Assembly (NCBI RefSeq): GCF_012273895.1
Contig: NC_052115.1
Span: 5,387,183 to 5,451,182, forward strand
Direction: 5' to 3'
Length of the DNA: 64,000 nt
Source of the DNA: Zerene cesonia
Lineage: Eukaryota; Arthropoda; Insecta; Lepidoptera; Pieridae
This document shows positions 1 to 10,800 of the stretch, one piece after another. The notes under the pieces were generated by a model. The model was not told the DNA's origin, did not search any database, and was given only the letters and a program-made list of their open reading frames with translations. A program made the translations under genes and the position numbers. How positions within the stretch are numbered: position 1 is the stretch's first letter; each line of letters begins with the position of its first letter.

Positions 1-455
1 TCAGATATATAATAATCTCCGTTATCGTCTCTACCGGCAACGATAAACTCTGAACGTTCATACGCGAACGAATGTTCCTCAACCGTCAACAATGAAGGTT
101 CACGTACGCCAACAAAGCATAAAATAGTGATATCTTTACATTTCAGTCTAGTCTACATAATTTTCTCTTTAGTGGCAAGGTATTACTATAAGACTCGATA
201 GTTTCAATATATAACAGTGTCTATATAATCGGAATACGTCGCGTATTCGTCACAGCGTCGATGATATAAAATTTAACCTAAATAAAACAGGAGAATTAAG
301 TATAAGATCACAAAATGAGATTCGGCGGGCGCGTTCGCCCGGCAGAGTCGCAGCTAATACTCGCGTCTACGCTACACCTAGCGAGGCGCCGCGCGCTCGC
401 ACTAAGCCTAGTATTGCTATCGGTCGGCCGTCGCGGCCTAGCTGAGGGTGCGGCG

Positions 456-1090
456 TCAGGGGGCGATGCCGGCGTCCGACTTGTGGAAGCTGGCGCCGCC
501 CGCCGCCAGCGGCGGCTGCTGCGCCTGCGCCGAGCTGAAGTCGTGCTCGGACTTGGGCCGCGGCAGCGCCGCCGCCGCCACGCCCAGCCCGGGCAGCGCC
601 ACGCCCGCCATGCGGCACGACGCCGCCTGCAGAGGCTGCAGCGCCAGCCCCAGCGAGCGCTCCGACAGGCGCGCCACACTGTCGTCCGACAGGCTCACGT
701 GCTCCGCCTCCGCGGCCAGTGCGTTCACCACGGCGTTGATGGTGTTCCCCTCCGACGTCGTGTCGTCTTCCCGGTGCGCGACGAGGTTGGGATTCTTGCC
801 GATCTTATTTAGACGTTCCGCAGCGACGCTCTCCATTGTGCGGCGCATTAGTGGATATTGGTCAAGTACAGCGTTAAAATGGTCCACTGATAAGGAAAAT
901 AGGTTGCAATAAGTCTCGGCGCGGACGGAGGCAACTCGTCGGGCATTTGTCAGTAGACAGATCTCGCCGAAATAAGACCCGTCCGATAGACTGGTCGCTA
1001 CTTCGCCGTTGGCCATCACTATGTCTACTATGCCTTCTTGAATAAAATACATCTTATTACCGATGGTTCCTTCTTTTATGATAATATCAC
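456..1090 (-). CDS. Ih: Ih exon 9, second copy (copy A): CNBD and C-terminus
   Basis: Same protein sequence and TGA stop (458-456) as 7193-7827, with eight synonymous differences and an intact acceptor (TTTTTAG|GTGATAT). No stop or frameshift suggests decay, as expected for an allele and equally possible for a very young duplicate. Confidence 0.85.
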
Positions 1091-1564
1091 CTAAAAAGAA
1101 GAACAAATAAATGTGGTAAAGTATTTTAAGAATAAAAGATTTATGCTATGAAGTACTGTATATTAAATCAATAGTACATGTATTACGTAGAATGAAGTTG
1201 GAAGTATCAATGACTTTAACATAGGAAACTATAAGTGGTTGCTTGCGATCATTTTATTAAAATATAAAACCTTTAAGTACAGTGTACACGCAGTCACACG
1301 CAGAGTGAAAATCACATACAAAAACGTGTTCGGATGTATTTAATCCCAAATAATGGTAAAAGAAAAGCAATTATTCCGCCTTTCCATATCACATGCGGAA
1401 ACATTTTTTACCGTCTCACATATTTATAAAAAAACTAAATGGATTAAACGTGAAATGATTGATAATTAATTAGGGCCAATTAGAAGGATAGGTCCTATAG
1501 GCCAGGGGTTTCCCTCAGAAGGAAGTCCCGTGAATAGGGTGAAATCTGAATCTTCAATATTTAC

Positions 1565-1829
1565 CAGGCTGGAAGACTTCATAACGCAATTTAGTGACGA
1601 CATCAGAAACAAAGTTGGAGTCTGCATTCGCGAAGAAAGGCACGGATGCAACTAGCGACCTGCAGTTGTAGTTGATGACATCTTCACGTAGCTTTTCGCT
1701 CAACTCTCCAAGGATCAGTTCCTCGTCGAAGAACTTCCCTTGGTATCGATGCTCGAAGTACTCTGTTATTCGCTGTCGCATCTCACGCGGTAACTTTCGG
1801 TATGCCATATATTCTTCAACTTGCTTCAC
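1565..1829 (-). CDS. Ih: Ih exon 8, second copy (copy A): C-linker
   Basis: It encodes the same 88 residues plus split Gly as 8314-8578, with three synonymous substitutions and intact splice sites. Intron 7 is 901 bp in both copies. Confidence 0.85.
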
Positions 1830-2730
1830 CTGGAAAAAAACGGGATTGTATTAGATACTTAATGATTATAAGATTGCAAAACTATACCTTTGTTATAATA
1901 CATCGTTGCTGTCACGCTCACACTGTTTTGTAAATATGTAGATACGTGATTGATTGTGCTAAATTATTTTTAATTTAAACCAGAATAATAGCATAACTAA
2001 TATTATACAATAACATAAATGCTCTGTATACATTCATAAGTATAGTAGTCTTAGTAATGATGGTTTAATTAAGGGTTAAGTTATTCTGGCTTATAATGAT
2101 TGTATAATGATTAGGCTCTACTTTACACCATTGATGTTAGTTACGAATGAATACGAAATGAAAACTGTCATGAACACTGATGAAATATTGTACTATACAT
2201 ATTAGATTTCTTTTTTGAAACGAAAACAAATTGGACGTATTTTATTAATAAATAAGAAATAAAAGACGTATAGATAAATGAGAGAGCTGCTGTTCTATTT
2301 CTGTAGATAATATATTGATATTATAAAACTGTTATACAATGACTGTGCAAAAAAACAAACTATAGTGATTATTATAGGACAATCACTTTTAAACTACGCC
2401 CAATTAAATCACCGGTTAATATAATGTGAAAATGATTCCTAAGTGTATGAAAAACGTGATTTGCAACAACAATAACCCACTAACGAACATTCATTCTGTA
2501 CTCACGTCTAATCTCTGAAACAGGCAATTATGACAGTTAATTAGTTTTTAAACACTATTTATTGGGATGGTAAGATGACTGATTAAATTAATGACTTTTA
2601 TAAATGGTAATTTAAAGGGTATTTTAATGGGCATCTCATAAATTGTTTAAATTTTATATTTGTTTAAATTTTAATGTGTTCATAACAGCTTTAGTGACAT
2701 TTAAAAGTGGAAGCTTTGAACAGCGATTAC

Positions 2731-2949
2731 CTTTTCACGATATTGCCTACGCGACGAGTCAAGACTCTGAATCAAGTTTGTTGCGTGACCCAAGAAAAGG
2801 GCATAACAGGTAGCACCAGATATCATGGAGAGCATCGTGAGCCACATGTCTGTGAGCGACTGGGGAGGGAAGCGGCCATACCCGATGCAGAGCATGTGGG
2901 ACATCGCTTTGAAGAGCGCCCATGAATACTGCTCCAGCCAAAAAGCTTC
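2731..2949 (-). CDS. Ih: Ih exon 7, second copy (copy A): pore and S6
   Basis: It encodes the same 73 residues as 9480-9698, including filter CIGYGRFPPQ, with one synonymous change (a Pro codon in the filter region). Splice borders are intact: TATTTTCAG|GAAGCT and GAAAAG|GTAATCG. Confidence 0.85.
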
Positions 2950-3379
2950 CTGAAAATAAGAGTAGTGCACGTTTAAATTATGTTTAAAACATACGTAGAC
3001 ATAATAAAGACTTTCTGGCACAATGTGGGAGTTAATAACGTTCTTTCAAAATTTCGCAGTTAACAACGTGTTATATTTTAGGATTACGTATACAAAGGAA
3101 AAAGGGAAAAAGTAATATGATTATTAAACTTTGATATTTGTATGTCTGTCTTTCTGTCTGCCGTATGTCACCAGACGGTATCTCATGAACCGTGATGTGT
3201 ATTATAGAACCCTTAGTATCGCGAGCTCGACTCACGCTTGCCCGTTTACATTTTATTGTATTATGCAAATACTCTGATATTTTATGCAAATATCTTCTAA
3301 TAAAACGAAAAGCTCTTGAATATTAAAACAATTAGCGTTATTTTATTCGGATCAAAATACTCGTAAAAACTAGACTTAC

Positions 3380-3529
3380 TTGCAATTCGTTAATCGCCAC
3401 CCACGAATTAGGCGGAAATCCTTGAAGCATAGGCACAAGGAATTGAAGGCATCCAGACCAATGACCGATCAATAACATCATGCAGATTAAGTTGAATATC
3501 CGCATGAAAACGGACGCCATGTTGAGAAA
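3380..3529 (-). CDS. Ih: Ih exon 6, second copy (copy A): S5
   Basis: Identical over all 150 bases to the S5 exon at 10104-10253, with the same CCTCCGCAG acceptor and GTAAGTC donor. No S1-S4 exons accompany it, because the sequence to its right ends in a 1000-N gap. I infer an allelic copy of the 3' end of Ih rather than an independent gene. Confidence 0.85.
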
Positions 3530-3902
3530 CTGCGGAGGAAATGTCGAGATTAACATCATATATTAAGGGAATGTCGCCTCTAAAGGAAGCCGTGCGGACT
3601 GCGCGCGACAAGGACGCTCGAGGTCAAGCATCGCGATGATCATCTACCGATGAATTCGTACACAGTGAGAGAAAAGTATGAACGCGTGAGGCGATTGTCG
3701 AGCGAGCATGCTACAGGCGGGCGGAGCGGGCAGATCGCGGGCCCGGAGCCGCCGCGCGGGCTCGCGACCTGCCCGCGGCCCGACGCGCCTCCGCCCGCGC
3801 GGCCGCCGGCGGATCGGGGAACGGACACGCCAACGAAAGAGAGGAAGCGAAGCGAACGCAGCGGTGTAAAGGACGCCGGCGGCGCCGAACATGCTAAGCG
3901 GG

Positions 3903-4902
3903 NNNNNNNNNNNNNNNNNNNNNNNNNNNNNNNNNNNNNNNNNNNNNNNNNNNNNNNNNNNNNNNNNNNNNNNNNNNNNNNNNNNNNNNNNNNNNNNNNN
4001 NNNNNNNNNNNNNNNNNNNNNNNNNNNNNNNNNNNNNNNNNNNNNNNNNNNNNNNNNNNNNNNNNNNNNNNNNNNNNNNNNNNNNNNNNNNNNNNNNNNN
4101 NNNNNNNNNNNNNNNNNNNNNNNNNNNNNNNNNNNNNNNNNNNNNNNNNNNNNNNNNNNNNNNNNNNNNNNNNNNNNNNNNNNNNNNNNNNNNNNNNNNN
4201 NNNNNNNNNNNNNNNNNNNNNNNNNNNNNNNNNNNNNNNNNNNNNNNNNNNNNNNNNNNNNNNNNNNNNNNNNNNNNNNNNNNNNNNNNNNNNNNNNNNN
4301 NNNNNNNNNNNNNNNNNNNNNNNNNNNNNNNNNNNNNNNNNNNNNNNNNNNNNNNNNNNNNNNNNNNNNNNNNNNNNNNNNNNNNNNNNNNNNNNNNNNN
4401 NNNNNNNNNNNNNNNNNNNNNNNNNNNNNNNNNNNNNNNNNNNNNNNNNNNNNNNNNNNNNNNNNNNNNNNNNNNNNNNNNNNNNNNNNNNNNNNNNNNN
4501 NNNNNNNNNNNNNNNNNNNNNNNNNNNNNNNNNNNNNNNNNNNNNNNNNNNNNNNNNNNNNNNNNNNNNNNNNNNNNNNNNNNNNNNNNNNNNNNNNNNN
4601 NNNNNNNNNNNNNNNNNNNNNNNNNNNNNNNNNNNNNNNNNNNNNNNNNNNNNNNNNNNNNNNNNNNNNNNNNNNNNNNNNNNNNNNNNNNNNNNNNNNN
4701 NNNNNNNNNNNNNNNNNNNNNNNNNNNNNNNNNNNNNNNNNNNNNNNNNNNNNNNNNNNNNNNNNNNNNNNNNNNNNNNNNNNNNNNNNNNNNNNNNNNN
4801 NNNNNNNNNNNNNNNNNNNNNNNNNNNNNNNNNNNNNNNNNNNNNNNNNNNNNNNNNNNNNNNNNNNNNNNNNNNNNNNNNNNNNNNNNNNNNNNNNNNN
4901 NN
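3903..4902. other. Assembly gap, exactly 1000 N
   Basis: One thousand N, a placeholder length. It separates copy A from the contig carrying copy B. Long open frames reported across it are artefacts of unknown bases. Confidence 0.99.
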
Positions 4903-7192
4903 TTGTCTTATACAGTATAGGAATATAGTAAAACAACAAAGGGATTTTCATCATTCTTTTAATGCATTTTCTCTAATTTTCTTGACAGCGATGAGCACTT
5001 TTGGTGAAAATAGATACCAGAAATCAGTATAATATAATTATAATAATTATACACTAATTAACAGTCCAGATAAAAAAAATCTTGTTTCGTATAGTTTTCT
5101 CTGTTATAACCAGCAGCTCAACTTCACAATAAAAATAGATCTCTTCTATAAAATTTATATACTTTACAAAAAGCATCAATGTCAGATAAAACAACAGTAA
5201 ATAAATGCTTTCGGGGATCAAACGTAATATAATATTACTCTGTAGATAAATTGACTGAACGTCACTCTGCTAAGGTCTCAATTGTATAAATATCTTAAGA
5301 GTACATAGTACCTATTGGTGTTAGTCGCCAAAACGGAAAACTAGGCTGCATTCATCTACTAGTAAGCTACTGCGTATTGGTTCGTCATTCATTATCTATA
5401 TTTTGGCTAAAAAGTCAACATTTGCAAAATTATTTTACAAATTGTTATGATACTATAAGAATAATTAGTCAACGATGAAATGTGCCAAAGATGCGGCGCC
5501 GGCGGCGGTCGGCTCAACGACTACTCTACTCTAACCAAGGGAAGTATCGTTGCGGTCATCTAATGTTTCTAGTTATTACAATTTCAAGAAGCACTTGCAA
5601 AATGTCTAAGAGCTTACTGCCAATGAAAATATCAGCTAATAAAGGCAGAATTAAATATGTTAAATAGAAAGAAGTATAAGCATCGTCCATGCACAGTTGA
5701 GCTATTATATCTTACGCTATGACGTCGAGTATCGCCGAGCCGGCGGCAAGACAGCAGCCTAGCTGCACTATCACAACGTAATTCGTCCGAATTTATTACC
5801 GCTCGGGCCTACTTAATCCTACGAAATGATCACTATCGATAATAAATTAATTTTCCTACAATTAAAATAAGGTACCAAGTGTAGTGTGCATCAATTTGTT
5901 GCGCAGTACCGCGCGCTCCGGTTTAATTGACTGGACCGCTGACACGTGTCCGTTTATCACTTCTATAAAACAATACACTAAAAGGCGAATCCTCGTACTT
6001 ACAATATTTACAAAAACCAACGATTCAAGCGCTACTGATTCGAATCTACTTAGGAAACCGAGAGAATTGTATGCCACGAGGCAGATATGACTATGAAATG
6101 TTAAAATAAGAAAGCGACGGTGCTACTGAACTGTGAGAGTTTAAAGGTTGTGCGTCAATTGTGCACTGCACGGTGCGTCACCGCGTGTTGCGGTAACACT
6201 CGCTCGCCCGCGTATAATAATCTATAAAATTAAATGATTACTCTACTTTTACACTTATATGGTTAGGATTCATTGGGATTACGATATGTGGATAGATGAT
6301 ATTAACAATACTAACAAAAATACCATTTTAATTACCTACATAGAATAAATAAACTTCTAGTAAACCTAGTTGTACGTGTGTTTGTTTTGAACCAACCGTT
6401 TATTTTTTATTGTATTTTCCTTAATGTTAAATAAATAAAATTGTTTTTAAGTTAAAATATTGTTGGGAAAACAGGACACGTACAATATAAAAGTATTCTT
6501 AAATACATCTAAAAAATATTTTTGTTACATACGATTGCGATTCTGTGTAAATGCCTAACCGAAAAATATAAAAATAAATTTATATGGCACACGAATATAG
6601 TAGGTTATGTGCAAAAATAGGACATGTTACACGACTATCTAAATAAAGCGGGGCGAACGAGTCATCACGCAACTCTACACATCTCTACGCTTCAACGTTT
6701 ACATAATAAGTAATAATAATAATAATTATCAACAACTTCAGATATATAATAATCTCCGTTATCGTCTCTACCGGCAACGATAAACTCTGAACGTTCATAC
6801 GCGAACGAATGTTCCTCAACCGTCAACAATGAAGGTTCACGTACGCCAACAAAGCATAAAATAGTGATATCTTTACATTTCAGTCTAGTCTACATAATTT
6901 TCTCTTTAGTGGCAAGGTATTACTATAAGACTCGATAGTTTCAATATATAACAGTGTCTATATAATCGGAATACGTCGCGTATTCGTCACAGCGTCGATG
7001 ATATAAAATTTAACCTAAATAACACAGGAGAATTAAGTATAAGATCACAAAATGAGATTCGGCGGGCGCGTTCGCCCGGCAGAGTCGCAGCTAATACTCG
7101 CGTCTACGCTACACCTAGCGAGGCGCCGCGCGCTCGCACTAAGCCTAGTATTGCTATCGGTCGGCCGTCGCGGCCTAGCTGAGGGTGCGGCG
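4903..7192. other. 3' flank and probable 3' UTR of Ih (copy B)
   Basis: No supportable coding exon. Several short CG-rich patches (around 5490-5520, 5725-5765 and 6150-6215) interrupt AT-rich sequence. The stretch nearest the stop (about 6738-7192) is conserved between the two copies with very few differences, as expected for a 3' UTR. Confidence 0.5.
6399..6411 (-). terminator. Candidate polyadenylation signals of Ih
   Basis: Two AATAAA hexamers on the minus strand (6404-6399 and 6411-6406). I found no earlier AATAAA between the stop codon at 7193 and this point, which would give a 3' UTR of roughly 0.8 kb. In AT-rich DNA such hexamers occur by chance, so RNA evidence would be needed. Confidence 0.3.
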
Positions 7193-7827
7193 TCAGGGGG
7201 CGATGCCGGCGTCCGACTTGTGGAAGCTGGCGCCGCCCGCCGCCAGCGGCGGCTGCTGCGCCTGCGCCGAGCTGAAGTCGTGCTCGGACTTGGGCCGCGG
7301 CAGCGCCGCCGCTGCCACGCCCAGCCCGGGCAGCGCCACGCCCGCCATGCGGCAGGACGCCGCCTGCAGAGGCTGCAGCGCCAGCCCCAGCGAGCGCTCC
7401 GACAAGCGCGCCACGCTGTCGTCCGACAGGCTCACGTGTTCCGCCTCCGCGGCCAGCGCGTTCACCACGGCGTTGATGGTGTTCCCCTCCGACGTCGTGT
7501 CGTCTTCCCGGTGCGCGACGAGGTTGGGATTCTTGCCGATCTTATTCAGACGTTCCGCCGCGACGCTCTCCATTGTGCGGCGCATTAGTGGATATTGGTC
7601 AAGTACAGCGTTAAAATGGTCCACTGATAAGGAAAATAGGTTGCAATAAGTCTCGGCGCGGACGGAGGCAACTCGTCGGGCATTTGTCAGTAGACAGATC
7701 TCGCCGAAATAAGACCCGTCCGATAGACTGGTCGCTACTTCGCCGTTGGCCATCACTATGTCTACTATGCCTTCTTGAATAAAATACATCTTATTACCGA
7801 TGGTTCCTTCTTTTATGATAATATCAC
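7193..7827 (-). CDS. Ih: Ih exon 9 (copy B): CNBD and C-terminus, with stop
   Basis: This terminal coding exon runs from the CNBD beta-roll (GDIIIKEGTIGNKMYFIQEG) through the phosphate-binding cassette DGSYFGEICLL and RRVASVRA to the C-helix and tail, ending in SDAGIAP and TGA (7195-7193). Arg505 matches the cAMP-phosphate-binding arginine of vertebrate HCN2. The next position is Val, where vertebrates have Thr. The tail after about residue 550 is GC-rich and low in complexity (Ala, Pro, Ser, Gln), which generates spurious open frames on the opposite strand. The acceptor is CTTTTCAG|GTGATAT. Compared with copy A there are eight base differences and no amino-acid change. Confidence 0.95.
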
Positions 7828-10800
7828 CTGAAAAGAAGAACAAATAAATTTGGTAAAGTATTTTAAGAATAAAAGATTTATGCTATGAAGTACTGTATAA
7901 AAAATAAATATTAAATCAATAGTCCATGTATTACATAGAATAAAGTTGAAAGTATCAGAATGACTTTAACATAGGAAACTATAAGTGGTTGCTTGCGATC
8001 ATTTTATTAAAAGATAAAACCTTTAAGTACAGTGTACACGCAGTCACACGCAGAGGTAAATCACATACAAAAACGTGTTCGGATGTATTTAATCACAAAT
8101 AATGGTAAAAGAAAAGCAATTATTCCGCCTTTCCAAATCACATGCGGAAACATTTTTTACCGTCTCACATATTTATAAAAAAACTAAATGGATTAAACGT
8201 GAAATGATTGATAATTAATTAGGGCCAATTAGAAGGATAGGTCCTATAGGCCAGGGTTTTCCCTCAGAAGGGAGTCCCGTGAATAGGGTGAAATCTGAAT
8301 CTTCAATATTTACCAGGCTGGAAGACTTCATAACGCAATTTAGTGACGACATCAGAAACAAAGTTGGAGTCTGCATTCGCGAAGAAAGGCACGGATGCAA
8401 CTAGCGACCTGCAGTTGTAGTTGATGACATCTTCACGTAGCTTTTCGCTCAACTCTCCAAGAATTAGTTCCTCGTCGAAGAACTTCCCTTGGTATCGATG
8501 CTCGAAGTACTCTGTTATTCGCTGTCGCATCTCACGCGGTAACTTTCGGTATGCCATATATTCTTCAACTTGTTTCACCTGGAAAAAAACGGGATTGTGT
8601 TAGATACTTAATGATTATAAGATTGCAAAACTATACCTTTGTTATAATACATCGTTGCTTTCACGCTCACACTGTTTTATAAATATGTAGATACGTGATT
8701 GATAGTGCTAAGTTATTTTTAATTTAAACCAGAATAATAGCATAACTAATATTATACAATAACATAAATGCTCTGTATACATTCATAAGTATAGTAGTCT
8801 TAGTAATGATGGTTTAATTAAGGGTTAAGTTATTCTGGCTTATAATGATTGTATAATGATTAGGCTCTACTTTACACCATTGATGTTAGTTACGAATGAA
8901 TACGAAATGAAAACTGTCATGAACACTGATGAAATATTGTACTATACATATTAGATTTCTTTTTTGAAACGAAAACAAATTGGACGTATTTTATCAATAA
9001 ATAAGAAATAAAAGACGTATAGATAAATGAGAGAGCTGCTGTTCTATTTCTGTAGATAATATATTGATATTATAAAACTGTTATACAATGACTGTGCAAA
9101 AAAACAAACTATAGTGATTATTATAGGACAGTCACTTTTAAACTACGCCCAATTAAATCACCGGTTAATATAATGTGAAAATGATTCCTAAGTGTATGAA
9201 AAACGTGATTTGCAACAACAATAACCCACTAACGAACATTCATTCTGTACTCACGTCTAATCTCTGAAACAGGCAATTATGACAGTTAATTAGTTTTTAA
9301 ACACTATTTATTGGGATGGTAAGATGACTGATTAAATTAATGACTTTTATAAATGGTAATTTAAAGGGTATTTTAATGGGCATCTCATAAATTGTTTAAA
9401 TTTTATATTTGTTTAAATTTTAATGTGTTCATAACAGCTTTAGTGACATTTAAAAGTGGAAGCTTTGAACAGCGATTACCTTTTCACGATATTGCCTACG
9501 CGACGAGTCAAGACTCTGAATCAAGTTTGTTGCGTGACCCAAGAAAAGGGCATAACAGGTAGCACCAGATATCATGGAGAGCATCGTGAGCCACATGTCT
9601 GTGAGCGACTGGGGGGGGAAGCGGCCATACCCGATGCAGAGCATGTGGGACATCGCTTTGAAGAGCGCCCATGAATACTGCTCCAGCCAAAAAGCTTCCT
9701 GGAAATAAGAGTAGTGCACGTTTAAATTATGTTTGAAACATACGTAGACATAATAAAGACTTTCTGGCACAATGTGGGAGTTAATAACGTTCTTTCAAAA
9801 TTTCACAGTTAACAACGTGTTATATTTTAGGATTACGTATACAAAGGAAAAAGGGAAAAAGTAATATGATTATTAAACTTTGATATTTGTATGTCTGTCT
9901 TTCTGTCTGCCGTATGTCACCAGACGGTATCTCATGAACATGTGTATTATAGAACCCTTAGTATCGCGAGCACGACTCACGCTTGCCCGTTTACATTTTA
10001 TTGTATTATGCAAATATCTTCTAATAAAACTAAAAGCTCTTGAATATTAAAACAATTAGCGTTATTTTATTCGGATCAAAATAATCTTAAAAACTAGACT
10101 TACTTGCAATTCGTTAATCGCCACCCACGAATTAGGCGGAAATCCTTGAAGCATAGGCACAAGGAATTGAAGGCATCCAGACCAATGACCGATCAATAAC
10201 ATCATGCAGATTAAGTTGAATATCCGCATGAAAACGGACGCCATGTTGAGAAACTGCGGAGGAAATGTTGAGATTAGCATCATATATTAAGGGAATGTCG
10301 CCTCTAAAGGAAGCCGTGCGGACTGCGCGCGACAAGGACGCTCGAGGTCAAGCATCGCGATGATCATCTACCGATGAATTCGTACACAGTGAGAGAAAAG
10401 TATGAACGCGTGAGGCGATTGTCGAGCGAGCATGCTACAGGCGGGCGGAGCGGGCAGATCGCGGGCCCGGAGCCGCCGCGCGGGCTCGCGACCTGCCCGC
10501 GGCCCGACGCGCCTCCGCCCGCGCGGCCGCCGGCGGATCGGGGAACGGACACGCCAACGAAAGAGAGGAAGCGAAGCGAACGCAGCGGTGTAAAGGACGC
10601 CGGCGGCGCCGAACATGCTAAGCGGGNNNNNNNNNNNNNNNNNNNNNNNNNNNNNNNNNNNNNNNNNNNNNNNNNNNNNNNNNNNNNNNNNNNNNNNNNN
10701 NNNNNNNNNNNNNNNNNNNNNNNNNNNNNNNNNNNNNNNNNNNNNNNNNNNNNNNNNNNNNNNNNNNNNNNNNNNNNNNNNNNNNNNNNNNNNNNNNNNN

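Larger units (their letters stand above)
1..3902. repeat. Copy A of the ~3.9-kb duplicated Ih 3' segment (probable alternate haplotype)
   Basis: Positions 1-3902 align without a break to 6738-10626. The offset is 6737 at the left, 6749 after three small indels near 1165-1300, and 6724 after two deletions in the intron near 3185-3295 (4 and 21 bp, the latter between short direct repeats). Coding identity is about 99%; introns differ somewhat more. The right edge is the last base before an N run in both copies. The left edge is the window boundary, so the homologous block may extend further left. Confidence 0.93.
6738..10626. repeat. Copy B of the duplicated Ih 3' segment
   Basis: Partner of 1-3902, and the copy that joins in orientation and phase to the upstream Ih exons across the 10627-11626 gap. 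Its last 77 bases (10550-10626) recur exactly at 11627-11703, right after the gap. Its 3' flank (4903-6737) has no partner inside the window. Confidence 0.93.

Noticed and set aside
315..912. Arg/Ala-rich plus-strand frames opposite the last Ih exon (also 7052-7649)
   Set aside because: They are antisense shadows of the GC-rich Ih C-terminal exon. The minus-strand frame has the CNBD, splice site and stop, and the copy differences are silent only in that frame.
1..3902. A second, independent HCN gene
   Set aside because: Only the S5-to-stop exons are present, about 1% divergent and silent in coding sequence, and the block ends at the same 77-mer as copy B. Two alleles is the simpler reading, though not proven.
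3644..5032. Long open frames of 345-460 codons across the first N gap, on both strands
   Set aside because: They consist almost entirely of unknown residues from the 1000-N run; the real ends show no protein features. The same holds for frames across 10627-11626 and 31421-32420.
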